DNA of 14,489 nt from VXYL01 sp964348085 (lineage in GTDB: Bacteria; Pseudomonadota; Gammaproteobacteria; Pseudomonadales; Azotimanducaceae). Each line of letters starts with the position of its first letter. Within the stretch, counting starts at the first letter, position 1. Made by a program: the position numbers and the translations under genes. This document shows, in pieces, positions 1 to 6,755 of this stretch. A model generated the notes under the pieces. That model was given only the letters and a program-made list of their open reading frames with translations, had not been told where the DNA came from and searched no databases. The stretch is taken from assembly GCA_964348085.1 (NCBI GenBank), contig CAYGBI010000085.1:1-14489 (forward strand), given 5' to 3'.

Positions 1-112
1 CCTCCAGCCGCTCCCACGGGATCAGCCCGTCCATCTTCTCCAGGAACTTCTCCCGCCGCGTCCGACGCTTCTTCAGGTCGTACTCCAACTCCGCGAAAGT
101 CGTCTGTTCCAT
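1..112 (-). CDS. IS5-family transposase, N-terminal fragment (cut by window edge)
   Basis: The minus strand from the ATG at 112-110 gives 37 residues starting MEQTTFAELEYDLKKRRTRR and continuing into REKFLEKMDGLIPW. This N-terminus (E/K-QTTFAExEY, then a basic stretch, then REKFL-x-x-M-(D/E)-x-x-(I/V)PW) is characteristic of IS5-family DDE transposases. The catalytic DDE residues would lie beyond the left edge. The enzyme cuts and inserts the element at short CTAG-like targets. The frame is open to the edge, so there is no sign of decay in what is visible. Confidence 0.85.
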   Translation of the reverse strand, partial: MEQTTFAELEYDLKKRRTRREKFLEKMDGLIPWERLE

Positions 113-160
113 GTCCGAGGGCCCCCGGTGCGTTCCGATCCCGCAATTGTGCCACGAGCG

Positions 161-178
161 GACTTGATCAGACCTTCC
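161..178 (-). repeat. IS5-type terminal inverted repeat
   Basis: Minus-strand sequence GGAAGGTCTGATCAAGTC. Its position just outside the transposase start, and the adjoining CTAG at 179-182, identify it as the element's boundary. The partner repeat is outside the window. Confidence 0.75.
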
Positions 179-363
179 CTAGCGGACTTCACCCGCGCGT
201 GTTTCGCGCCCCTTGGCGGCGTCGAATTGGAACTCCCCCCGCGCGGTCCGATGCGCGAACCTCCGAAACTCTCGTGACACACGCGACCGGATGATCGGCG
301 CGACCGACGGATTCGCACGGCCACTAGACAGCCAGTTTGATTGCGTGACCGCTGGTATCCGCA

Positions 364-780
364 TCACCCGTCCGTTTCATGCACCACCATCCAGTTGATG
401 CCGAACTTGTCAGTACACATACCGAAGTAGGCACCCCAGAACGTGTTCTCCATGGGCATCGTCACCGTGCCACCGTCAGCGAGCTTGGCGAGCAACTCGT
501 CGCTGGACTGCCTGCTCTCGGTTGGGACCGAAAGCGAGAAGTTGTTGCCGACCACGAGGGGCGGGCCGTATTCGCTGTTGTCGCTGCCCATCAACACACC
601 GGTGCCAATGCGTAACGAAACGTGCATCACTTTGTCTTTCTGAGCATCCGCGACTTCCATCTCGCCTTCCCCTTCGCCAAACGTCGAAAACGAATCGAAC
701 TCGCCGCCGAACACATCGCGGTAGAACTCGAACGCCTCGCGGCAGTTGCCACCGAAAGTGAGATAAGTGCTTGGTGTCAT
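364..780 (-). CDS. VOC superfamily protein, PhnB/YjdN-like
   Basis: A 138-aa single-domain protein of the vicinal-oxygen-chelate (glyoxalase/bleomycin-resistance) fold. The N-terminus (STYLTFGGNCREAFEFYRDVFGGE) matches the PhnB-like opening, in which a fold strand leads into an A-x-x-F-Y-x-x-x-F-G helix. The C-terminal WGAYFGMCTDKFGINWMV is the usual W-G-x-x-x-G-x-x-x-D-x-F-G-x-x-W closing motif. Length is normal for the family. The start at 780 is supported by a strong AGGAGG ribosome-binding site a few bases upstream. Members of this subgroup are mostly uncharacterised, and a specific substrate cannot be read from the sequence. It lies 135 bases downstream of the endonuclease gene on the same strand, so it may be read with it, but no functional link is evident. 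Confidence 0.88.
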   Translation of the reverse strand: MTPSTYLTFGGNCREAFEFYRDVFGGEFDSFSTFGEGEGEMEVADAQKDKVMHVSLRIGTGVLMGSDNSEYGPPLVVGNNFSLSVPTESRQSSDELLAKLADGGTVTMPMENTFWGAYFGMCTDKFGINWMVVHETDG

Positions 781-915
781 CGTTTACCTCCTGAGGACTC
801 GTTTCCACGCCAACCGATACCAACACAGGTGGCCTATGGCCGTATGACCGTCGATCTCACGTTCCCCGGGTCTGCGCATTCGGGACCGAAGCAGGCAGAC
901 ATTGGCGAACGCGCC

Positions 916-1560
916 CTAACCCATCTGTTCACATAGCCCATCGGTAGCCGCCGACCTGTCGTGGACCTGCAGCGAGTACCGCCTTCCGCGCCGACTCGCC
1001 GAGAAGAGCAGCGGGTACGATAGGTTGCCGAACGAACTCCGAATTATGTTGTGGTACTCGCCGCTAGGCGGATGGAGTTGAAAGTTGGTGCTCTTGATCT
1101 CTCCTTCCCTGCGTGCCGCGTACCAAGCCCCGCATATCCGACGGAACTCTGGGTCTACCGGTGGCCTAACCACCCAAATGCGACACCGGCAATGCTCCTT
1201 GCTATCCACATCCCAAAGCACGAAGAACAGCTTCGGCGTTGCGTCCAAGAACGCCATGCTGTCCGAGAGTTCAGCCATGGTGCCCGCCTTGATGACACCG
1301 TTGAATCGCGGCGTGTCGATCGCCTCCCAAGTGTTGGCACCTTTGACGTCCGAACCGTCCGCTAAGTCGGCCCCCTTCTTCCGCTCAATGCCCCGAATGC
1401 CCGTAAGGGTGCTAACGAGTATCTGCGACCAACCCCGCGTGTCCGTCGGCACCGGATGACCGGTCTGCCTCGCAACGTCCGCAATGGCGAAGAATGCATC
1501 ACGGTGCTTGTCTAGAAGCTTGACCGCTCGGCGAACCCGCTTCTGCTCGTGGTTCCTCAT
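916..1560 (-). CDS. Type II restriction endonuclease, MamI-family-like
   Basis: About 214 aa from the ATG at 1560; a TTG at 1581 would add seven residues. It would be the DNA-cleaving partner of the adjacent methyltransferase. The most telling segment reads RGWSQILVSTLTGI, then RKKGADLADGSDVKGANTWE, then AIDTPRFNGVIKAG. By memory this matches the MamI endonuclease family, whose founder cuts GATNN^NNATC. The acidic residues plus D-x-K in GADLADGSDVK (D65, D71, K73 from the ATG) are candidates for a PD-(D/E)xK-type metal centre. The start region overlaps the end of the XRE controller gene by about 60 bases, so the two are co-transcribed and probably translationally coupled. The family name is moderately secure. 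The recognition site is inferred, and the context (divergent N6-adenine methylase plus controller) supports it independently. Confidence 0.75.
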   Translation of the reverse strand: MRNHEQKRVRRAVKLLDKHRDAFFAIADVARQTGHPVPTDTRGWSQILVSTLTGIRGIERKKGADLADGSDVKGANTWEAIDTPRFNGVIKAGTMAELSDSMAFLDATPKLFFVLWDVDSKEHCRCRIWVVRPPVDPEFRRICGAWYAARREGEIKSTNFQLHPPSGEYHNIIRSSFGNLSYPLLFSASRRGRRYSLQVHDRSAATDGLCEQMG

Positions 1561-1810
1561 ACTCTGCGATGAGCTCCGCAAGGGGCATACCTAGCCCGTA
1601 CGCCAACGCCTCAAGCGTCGCGAACGAAAGTCCCACTGCGCCTCGCTCGACCTCGCCAACATGGGTTCGCGACAGTCGCGAGAGTTGAGCCAGATCCTCT
1701 TGCGACAGGCCTCGTCTCTGCCGGTGCCGACGGATGATCGCGCCGAGACGCCCCAAGTCGGCCACATTTCCTGATGCTTGCGCACCCACCGGTTTTGGTC
1801 TACCGTCCAT
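1499..1810 (-). CDS. XRE-family helix-turn-helix regulator, probable R-M controller (C) protein
   Basis: About 103 aa from the ATG at 1810; in-frame ATG 1816 and GTG 1819 are alternatives. Residues about 17-75 form a Cro/CI-type domain: LGAIIRRHRQRRGLSQEDLA, then LSRLSRTHVGEVERG, then LSFATLEALAYGLGMPLAEL. This is the complete five-helix pattern with the Q-x-x-L-A recognition turn. The C-terminal tail is short and polar. Controller proteins of type II R-M systems are small XRE dimers that delay endonuclease expression until the methylase has modified the host. This one sits immediately upstream of the endonuclease gene and overlaps it. It is somewhat longer than classic C proteins (about 80 aa). 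No canonical C-box could be seen with confidence, so an ordinary XRE repressor of the system remains possible. ATG 1810 is preferred because a minus-strand TATAGT ends eight bases before it, which would give a leaderless mRNA. Confidence 0.85.
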   Translation of the reverse strand: MDGRPKPVGAQASGNVADLGRLGAIIRRHRQRRGLSQEDLAQLSRLSRTHVGEVERGAVGLSFATLEALAYGLGMPLAELIAEYEEPRAEAGSPSGQASRQAP

Positions 1811-1842
1811 AGGCATCACTATAGATTGTCATCCACCCGTCT
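1793..1842. promoter_or_regulatory. Overlapping divergent promoters of the R-M system
   Basis: The methyltransferase GTG (1843) and the controller start codons (1819/1816/1810) leave only 23-32 bases between them. The 6-bp palindrome CTATAG (1819-1824) supplies a -10-like TATAGA on the plus strand (1820-1825) and TATAGT on the minus strand (1823-1818). The minus-strand element would start transcription at about the ATG at 1810. A weak plus-strand -35 candidate (TTGGTC/TTTTGG) lies at 1793-1800; no good minus-strand -35 is visible. Assignment is by inspection only. Confidence 0.45.
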
Positions 1843-3807
1843 GTGCCGGACCTGCTGGACCAACTCGACGCACCTCCTGAGCAGCTATACCGTTCTCTGC
1901 AAGGGATACGGGAGACCTTGCACCGAGAGGGGCGTATCAGTGACGCCAACGCAAAGCTGGACGAGACGGTCAAGCTCCTCGCCATCCACTTCGGCCACCT
2001 GAACGGACTCGTACCCGCCGAACAGTACCATTCGCTAACGAATCGAGAGTCCTTTAGTGTCGCGGAGCTGAATCGCGCATTTGTCCGCATCGCTACGGCA
2101 CCGATCTTTCATCGCCATGGGATGGGCTCGATCTTTGGCGACGCCCCTGCTACTGCTTTCAAGGACGGGGATGAAAGTGCCGCGTTCGAGTTTTTCGAGG
2201 CTGCGGGACACGCCTTCGCCGGTCATGTGCGGAGCGAAGGTGACCTCGACATCTTGGGCCACGCGTTCGGCCATCATGTCCGGGACAACTTCCGCAACCA
2301 TGTAGAAGACGCGCAGTACATGACGCCTCCGGAAGTAGTCGGTTTTATGGTCGACTGGGCCGCCGTCCTGACTCGTTCCCCTCGCTGCGAACAGAGCGAC
2401 TTCATCGTCGCGGATCCATCCTGCGGAGTGGGATCGTTCCTTACCCGGTGGCGGTCGAAGTACGGCCAAGGGGAAGGAGCTTGCCGTTTAGTCTGCGTCG
2501 GCCAAGACAAGGTTGAACGCATGGTTCGACTGACCGCGACCAACATGGCATTTTCGGGCTTCGTCGACGACGACGTATTTCTCGGCAATTCGCTCAACGA
2601 CCGATCGCCGATCAGTTCGTATCGCGGTCGAGTCGACCTCATACTGACCAACCCGCCCTTCGGCGCTCGTTTCAGCATTGAGGACCTTCGCCGGGACAGT
2701 TCGGCGAGCACGCCGTTTTTTGCACACCAGTTCAGCCCGAAAAAGCGAGTTGGTTCCGAGGTTCTGTTCCTCGACTTGTATCTATCGCTGCTAAAGCCAA
2801 GAGGCGTGTGCGTCGTCGTGCTACCGGACAGTGTCTTGTCCGCGAAGGGTATGCCCGCCGTCGTCCGTCAACACCTAACCCGTAACGCCGAGGTTCTCGG
2901 CGTCGTGGACCTGCCGTCAGTCACCTTCGCACAGGCTGGAACACGCACCAAAACAGCGATTCTTGCCTTTCGCAAGACCGAGCAACCGAGAAGAACCTAT
3001 CCTGTCTCTGTGGCCGAAGTCTCAGACCTCGGCTTCGCAGTTGCCAAACGCAAGGGCGTCCCCGTGAAACGTAGGCAAGGCGCCAACCAGCTTCCCATGG
3101 CGTTAACGCACTTCACGAACGGCGGCTCTTCCACACCAAGCAATGGCGTGGGGGGTCTCAAGTGCGCCACGGAGAGATTACGACCTGGGGAACTACCTGT
3201 CTGGACTCCACGAACGCTGTTGTTCGACCCAGAGCGCCTGCATCAATGCGCTTCCCGCAGACTCCGCCCCTTGGGCGACTTCGTAGCCGATTCGTGCCGC
3301 CGAAAACCCGTGGCCTACCGAGAGGACTGCTACTTCATAAGCGTCCTGCACGTCATTGGCGATGGCGTGCTCGACATAGCGGCGATCCAATCGTATCGCC
3401 CGGTTACCCCGGGACTAACCGTGCATCCCGGTGAAGTCCTACTGTCCCGGATCAACCCCCGGATTCCCCGTGTCGCGGTCGTTCCCGATCTTGGAAGAAC
3501 TCTATTGTGTTCGAGCGAGTTCGAGGTGTTGACACCCCTCGGCAGCGTCTCGTCCTTTGATCTGGCGTTCGTCCTCCTTAGCCCTGTCGTACAAGAGCAG
3601 ATTCAATCTCTGACCGCCGGCACGTCCGCGTCGCACAGCCGGGTGAGGTCACAAGACATCCGATCCCTATTGGTCCCGGATCTCGATGGTTTGAGGGACG
3701 GTGCGGGCAGAACGTCCGAGGCACTACGCGACTATGAAGAGTCTTGCGAACTCATCACGGCCTCGCTAATGCGGATCGCTCGTGCGCGAAGCCAATCCCG
3801 CCTGTAG
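1843..3807 (+). CDS. N6-adenine DNA methyltransferase with built-in target-recognition domain (R-M methylase)
   Basis: 654 aa. It protects host DNA by methylating adenine in the target of the divergent endonuclease, using S-adenosylmethionine. Residues 1-150 resemble the helical N-terminus of HsdM-type enzymes. QYMTPPEVV (158-166) is the usual pre-motif. DPSCGVGSF (191-199) is SAM-binding motif I, and TNPPFG (269-274) holds the NPPF catalytic motif IV. From about residue 475 (PLGDFVADSCRR onward) the protein looks like an HsdS-type target-recognition domain followed by a helical end. It is thus a gamma-class methylase carrying its own specificity module, as in type II enzymes with bipartite palindromic targets. 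The GTG start has no clear Shine-Dalgarno; the upstream in-frame TAG at 1822 limits extension. The frame stays open for 45 codons beyond the TAG stop (3805-3807). Its base composition looks less GC-rich than the glucan operon, in keeping with acquisition by transfer. Confidence 0.9.
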   Translation: MPDLLDQLDAPPEQLYRSLQGIRETLHREGRISDANAKLDETVKLLAIHFGHLNGLVPAEQYHSLTNRESFSVAELNRAFVRIATAPIFHRHGMGSIFGDAPATAFKDGDESAAFEFFEAAGHAFAGHVRSEGDLDILGHAFGHHVRDNFRNHVEDAQYMTPPEVVGFMVDWAAVLTRSPRCEQSDFIVADPSCGVGSFLTRWRSKYGQGEGACRLVCVGQDKVERMVRLTATNMAFSGFVDDDVFLGNSLNDRSPISSYRGRVDLILTNPPFGARFSIEDLRRDSSASTPFFAHQFSPKKRVGSEVLFLDLYLSLLKPRGVCVVVLPDSVLSAKGMPAVVRQHLTRNAEVLGVVDLPSVTFAQAGTRTKTAILAFRKTEQPRRTYPVSVAEVSDLGFAVAKRKGVPVKRRQGANQLPMALTHFTNGGSSTPSNGVGGLKCATERLRPGELPVWTPRTLLFDPERLHQCASRRLRPLGDFVADSCRRKPVAYREDCYFISVLHVIGDGVLDIAAIQSYRPVTPGLTVHPGEVLLSRINPRIPRVAVVPDLGRTLLCSSEFEVLTPLGSVSSFDLAFVLLSPVVQEQIQSLTAGTSASHSRVRSQDIRSLLVPDLDGLRDGAGRTSEALRDYEESCELITASLMRIARARSQSRL

Positions 3808-3975
3808 CAGACCTCAGAGGGAAAGGCGTACGCGGAGCTTAAGGCTGAATGCGCAGAGCAACGCCGCCCTCGACCCTATCGCGACATATCCCACCGCTTC
3901 AGCCACATCGAGGCACCGGCACGCCGAGAGGACGTAAACGTCTAGAAACTCCGCCGGCCCAAGAGCTCTAACCGT
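3808..3975. other. Convergent intergenic region between methylase and amidase
   Basis: 168 bases between two converging stop codons. No convincing T-rich hairpin terminator is visible. A small inverted repeat GACGTAAACGTC (3931-3942) ends beside the next in-frame TAG (3943-3945) of the methylase frame. No independent gene start is supported. Confidence 0.4.
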
Positions 3976-5388
3976 CTATACGACCCTCGGCCACTGATCC
4001 GCCCAAGGCCGCTCTCGCTCGAATGCGCGGGACGCCTGCAAGACCAAGTCGTCCCGGTGGTTGGTGGCGACGATCTGCATGCCCATAGGCAGGCCGTTGC
4101 GCGACAGGCCCGTGCGCACGGTCGCCGCCGGCTGCCAGCATAGGTTGAACGGATGCGTAAAAGCAGCGGCCGAGAACGGGTCTTGCGGTTTACCGTCCGT
4201 CTCGGACGGTATCGGACCGCGCGCGGGTGGCGCCTCGTACGGCACTGTAGGCGAAACGACCAAGTCGTAGCGCGAGAACGTCTCCGCGCACCAGTCGCGC
4301 AACCGCGCACGGCTCTCGTTGATCCGCGCCCACGTCTCCGGGGTCATGTTCCGGCCTTGCTCCAGCAAGGTTGTGAGATAGCGCTGAATACGATCTTCGT
4401 TGCCGGGCAACCGGTCGCGCAACCTGCCCGCCAAGCCGAAGCCGGCGAGCGCGTTCCACTCCTCGCCCATCGGCGGCGGCCCGTCGGTGATCGCCTCCAC
4501 CCGGGCGCCTAGCCCTTCGAACACGCGAACGCCCTCCTCCGCAGCGGCAGCGACTTCGGCTTGGACGACGACGCGGCCGAAATCCGGGGAAAAGCCAATG
4601 CGCAGGCCATCGGGCAAGGGTTCGTTCACCCGGTCGAGGTAACGATAGCCCGGGTGCGGCAGCGCGACGGGGTCGTAGGCGCTTGGCCCGACGACCTGAT
4701 CCAAGTAAAGGCAGCCGTCTTCCACCGTCTTGGTGAGCGGTCCATAAACGCCCATCATCGTGCTGTCCCAAGCCGCCGAGGGGCCAATCGGCACGCGGCC
4801 TTGGGATGGTTTGTGGCCGAAGGCGCCCGTCCACGCCGCCGGAATGCGCACGGAACCCCCGCCATCGCTAGCGGTCACCAAGGGCAGCACGCCACCCACC
4901 AACGCCGCCGCGGAGCCGCCGCTGGAACCACCCGGTGTGCGTTCAACATCCCAAGGACTACGCGTGACGCCGTGCAGCAGGTTCTTGGTGATGGGCATGG
5001 GGCCGAACTCCGGCGCGTTGGTCTTCGCCATCGGGATCGCCCCCGCCTCTCGCAAACGCGCAACGTGGATGTCGTCTTGCGCGGCCACATTGTCGCGGTA
5101 CAGCCACGAACCGTGGCTGGTCACCATTCCCGCCACGTTCTCCAAGTCCTTGACGCCGAGGGGGACGCCTTCGAGCGGTCGAGCATCGCCGCGGGCGATA
5201 CGCGCCTCCGCCGCACGGGCATCCGCTAACGCCTCGTCCCGGTCCCGCTCCGCCACCACGGCGTTCAAGCTCTCTTGCGTGGCGTCGATGCGCTCGAAGA
5301 CGGCGTTCATCAGCTCCACCGGCGAAGCATCGCCACTGTGCAGCGTGCGAGTGAGTTCGATTAGCGAGAGGTTGAGTAGATCGGGCAT
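3976..5388 (-). CDS. Amidase signature (GatA-type) family hydrolase
   Basis: 470 aa from the ATG at 5388, within the normal 450-500 range. The start is chosen because AAGGAAG lies nine bases upstream and MPDLLNLSLIELTRTL is a typical amidase opening. An upstream GTG at 5442 would add 18 residues with no ribosome-binding site. The Ser-cisSer-Lys triad is visible: Lys in GVPLGVKD (K80 in this numbering), the cis-serine in the TPGGSSGGSAAA motif (first serine, S155), and the nucleophile in SDGGGSVRIPA (S179). These enzymes hydrolyse amide bonds of varied small molecules. The substrate cannot be deduced, and the absence of gatB/gatC neighbours argues against the tRNA amidotransferase subunit. The gene is monocistronic here, converging on the methylase and divergent from the 214-aa gene. 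Confidence 0.9.
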   Translation of the reverse strand: MPDLLNLSLIELTRTLHSGDASPVELMNAVFERIDATQESLNAVVAERDRDEALADARAAEARIARGDARPLEGVPLGVKDLENVAGMVTSHGSWLYRDNVAAQDDIHVARLREAGAIPMAKTNAPEFGPMPITKNLLHGVTRSPWDVERTPGGSSGGSAAALVGGVLPLVTASDGGGSVRIPAAWTGAFGHKPSQGRVPIGPSAAWDSTMMGVYGPLTKTVEDGCLYLDQVVGPSAYDPVALPHPGYRYLDRVNEPLPDGLRIGFSPDFGRVVVQAEVAAAAEEGVRVFEGLGARVEAITDGPPPMGEEWNALAGFGLAGRLRDRLPGNEDRIQRYLTTLLEQGRNMTPETWARINESRARLRDWCAETFSRYDLVVSPTVPYEAPPARGPIPSETDGKPQDPFSAAAFTHPFNLCWQPAATVRTGLSRNGLPMGMQIVATNHRDDLVLQASRAFERERPWADQWPRVV

Positions 5389-5834
5389 GGGGTGGCGCTT
5401 CCTTGAGGCGGCGACTGGGTAGGTTGCCACAGCGCCCTCCACGTTTCAGTGAGGCGTGCCCGCCGAGTTCGACTGCTCTCACGATGTAGCGCTTTGGTAC
5501 TGCCTATCGGCGATGGTCTTGCGATCCTCCCCTCCAGAATGGCCGGGATGTGGCTTTCTTTGGATGCGGTCGCGTTGATGGATCAGCGCTCCTTGAGCAC
5601 TTCGTCCACCGGGAGCGACTTAATCCGACAAATTCTTGCCAACGGAAATAACGGCCTGAAGTTCAAACCGAGCTACCACTGCCGGGGTCTTGACCCTACG
5701 AAGTGAGATCGTAGGCGGAGCACCAAGTGTCACAGGGGCCAAGTACAGACGCACAAAAGGACACCACTACCGCCGTCCGAATATGCACGTCGTGGTATGG
5801 TGCAAGAAGTCAGATTCATTTTCATTCAATGGGT
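5389..5834. other. Long intergenic stretch, no supported gene
   Basis: About 450 bases between the divergent amidase and the 214-aa gene. A plus-strand frame at 5449-5706 is open but starts at a GTG without a ribosome-binding site and has no recognisable motif, so I do not call it. An extended -10-like TGGTATGGT lies at 5793-5801 and could serve the downstream gene, but no matching -35 is seen. The rest shows nothing I can name. An RNA or degraded gene is possible but unsupported. Confidence 0.5.
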
Positions 5835-5847
5835 TGACTCCGAGTCA
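5835..5847. promoter_or_regulatory. 13-bp inverted repeat overlapping a start codon (possible operator)
   Basis: TGACTC-C-GAGTCA is a perfect inverted repeat with a one-base centre. Its last base is the A of the ATG at 5847. A dimeric DNA-binding protein bound here would block translation initiation and, depending on the promoter, transcription. The gene it overlaps may itself encode a ribbon-helix-helix protein, so autoregulation is a natural but untested reading. Confidence 0.4.
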
Positions 5848-6491
5848 TGCCAAAGATCGAGATAAGTTGGGCCACTTACGAGCGCATCAAAAAGCATCAG
5901 GCGCTGGATAACGTGCTGAGCCGCGCGTTGGACGCGCTGGAAAGGGAGGACGCCACCCAAAATAGGCGGAGGGCCCTGTTCGAGGTGAACGCCACGTCAG
6001 GAGTGTCGCAGGAGAAAGCTCACCCAAAAAGTGAGCACGAGAGACCTCGTCGCAGTCCGAGTATTCCGAGTCAGGACAAGCGGGTTGACCGTAAGGTAAG
6101 CCCGAATCACCTGCCGGACATGACGCACACAGTTATGTCTGCGGCGCGTTTCGCGAGAAGGAAGGTGGAGTCGGAGGATTTGCATTGGAGCACTTTGCTA
6201 CGCACCGTGTTGCTTTGGAGCGCCAACGAAGGGTGGAATGTCCGTGAGTTCGCGGCCCGGTGTGGCATCAAATGGGTCGAGGGCAAGAAAACCGAAAAAA
6301 AACACCACTTCCTAGGGAAAGCCGGTGTCTCCATACGACGAATGGACGCCAACCATACCTGTAATTCGTTGGTGAAAGTCGCACAGGAACTTGGGATCGA
6401 CTTGCGCATCGAGTTCGATTGGCTTGAGAAGACCGGCGCGGCCTACCCCGGCGACACAGGTCTAATCAACATTCCGGCACTCGCCAAGTGA
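5847..6491 (+). CDS. Protein of unknown function with possible ribbon-helix-helix N-terminus
   Basis: 214 aa; not recognised with confidence. Three parts are visible. Residues 1-32 (PKIEISWATYERIKKHQ, then ALDNVLSRALDALERE) have the strand-helix-helix pattern of MetJ/Arc or SeqA-N-type DNA-binding dimers. Residues about 33-92 are polar, charged and low in hydrophobics, so probably a flexible linker. Residues about 93-214 look like a folded domain with several aromatic-rich helices (LHWSTLLRTVLLWSANEGWN) and a G-V-S-I-R-R-M-D-A-N followed by a helix and LRIEFDWLEKTGAAYPG. No signal peptide or membrane segment is seen. The ATG has a poor Shine-Dalgarno and is embedded in a palindrome. Flanking gaps of about 450 and 264 bases make it monocistronic, and its composition is less GC-rich than the operon downstream. 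A DNA-binding regulator is plausible but not shown. Confidence 0.7.
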   Translation: MPKIEISWATYERIKKHQALDNVLSRALDALEREDATQNRRRALFEVNATSGVSQEKAHPKSEHERPRRSPSIPSQDKRVDRKVSPNHLPDMTHTVMSAARFARRKVESEDLHWSTLLRTVLLWSANEGWNVREFAARCGIKWVEGKKTEKKHHFLGKAGVSIRRMDANHTCNSLVKVAQELGIDLRIEFDWLEKTGAAYPGDTGLINIPALAK

Positions 6492-6692
6492 GCGGTACGC
6501 CTAGGGACTTGCGCACGACATAGAAGACATAGAACTCGCTGCGTCGAGGCTCTTGCTGGAGACACGATTTCGTTGAATTCGACCCTAATGAGCCCGCCCG
6601 CGGACCAGCGTCGACCGCAGGTCGCCAAGCAGCGAGGCCACGACCGGTTGCGTATCCGCCATCTCGTAACAAGATAACCCGCCACCACCCAT
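6492..6692. other. Intergenic region upstream of the glucan operon
   Basis: No gene is supported between the 214-aa gene and the operator. A minus-strand 25-codon frame (6585-6662) starts with ATG but lacks a good ribosome-binding site and recognisable sequence. The region probably holds the 5' regulatory DNA of the downstream operon. Confidence 0.4.
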
Positions 6693-6721
6693 TGACAACG
6701 TTGTCATTCTAGGCGTAGCGT
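6692..6721 (+). promoter_or_regulatory. Putative promoter of the glucan operon
   Basis: A perfect -35 hexamer TTGACA at 6692-6697 is followed after 18 bases by TAGCGT (6716-6721), a weak -10. The -35 lies inside the LacI-type palindrome, so repressor binding would exclude RNA polymerase. The start codon of the GH16 gene is 35 bases further on. The -10 is uncertain; TATTCA just downstream is an alternative. Confidence 0.4.
6693..6706. promoter_or_regulatory. LacI-family operator (14-bp perfect palindrome)
   Basis: TGACAACGTTGTCA is perfectly self-complementary with a central CpG, the standard layout of LacI/GalR-family operators, in which the hinge-helix leucine wedges into the central CG step. 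It lies 50 bases upstream of the GH16 start and overlaps the TTGACA -35. The only LacI-type gene in the window is at 12639, the third gene of the operon this site would control, making it the obvious candidate ligand. Confidence 0.7.
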
Positions 6722-6755
6722 CACCTCATATTCATGTTCGAAGGGGAAACCGGTC

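Larger units (their letters stand above)
1..178 (-). mobile_element. IS5-family insertion sequence, one end only (runs off left edge)
   Basis: This is the transposase-start end of an IS5-family element. Read on the minus strand, the end begins GGAAGGTCTGATCAAGTC (178 to 161), a typical IS5-group terminal inverted repeat. The transposase start follows about 65 bases further in. The bases immediately outside (179-182) are CTAG, which fits the YTAR-type 4-bp target of the IS5 group. The other end and the second target copy lie outside the window, so completeness cannot be judged. Confidence 0.8.

Noticed and set aside
183..363. Possible interrupted gene next to the IS5 insertion (minus-strand frame ending at the CTAG)
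   Set aside because: The frame is short, its stop is created at the target site, and no family could be recognised; not enough to call a pseudogene.
3931..3942. GACGTAAACGTC as a transcription terminator for the converging genes
   Set aside because: The stem is only four to five base pairs and no T-run follows on either strand.
5389..5442. Longer amidase start at GTG 5442
   Set aside because: The extra 18 residues lack family resemblance and a ribosome-binding site, whereas ATG 5388 has AAGGAAG upstream.
5449..5706. Open plus-strand frame of 85 codons in the gap before the 214-aa gene
   Set aside because: It starts at GTG with no ribosome-binding site, shows no motif, and its composition looks like a chance opening.
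6585..6662. Minus-strand 25-codon frame divergent from the glucan operon
   Set aside because: Too short, weak ribosome-binding site, and no recognisable sequence; longer minus-strand frames overlap the same DNA equally well.
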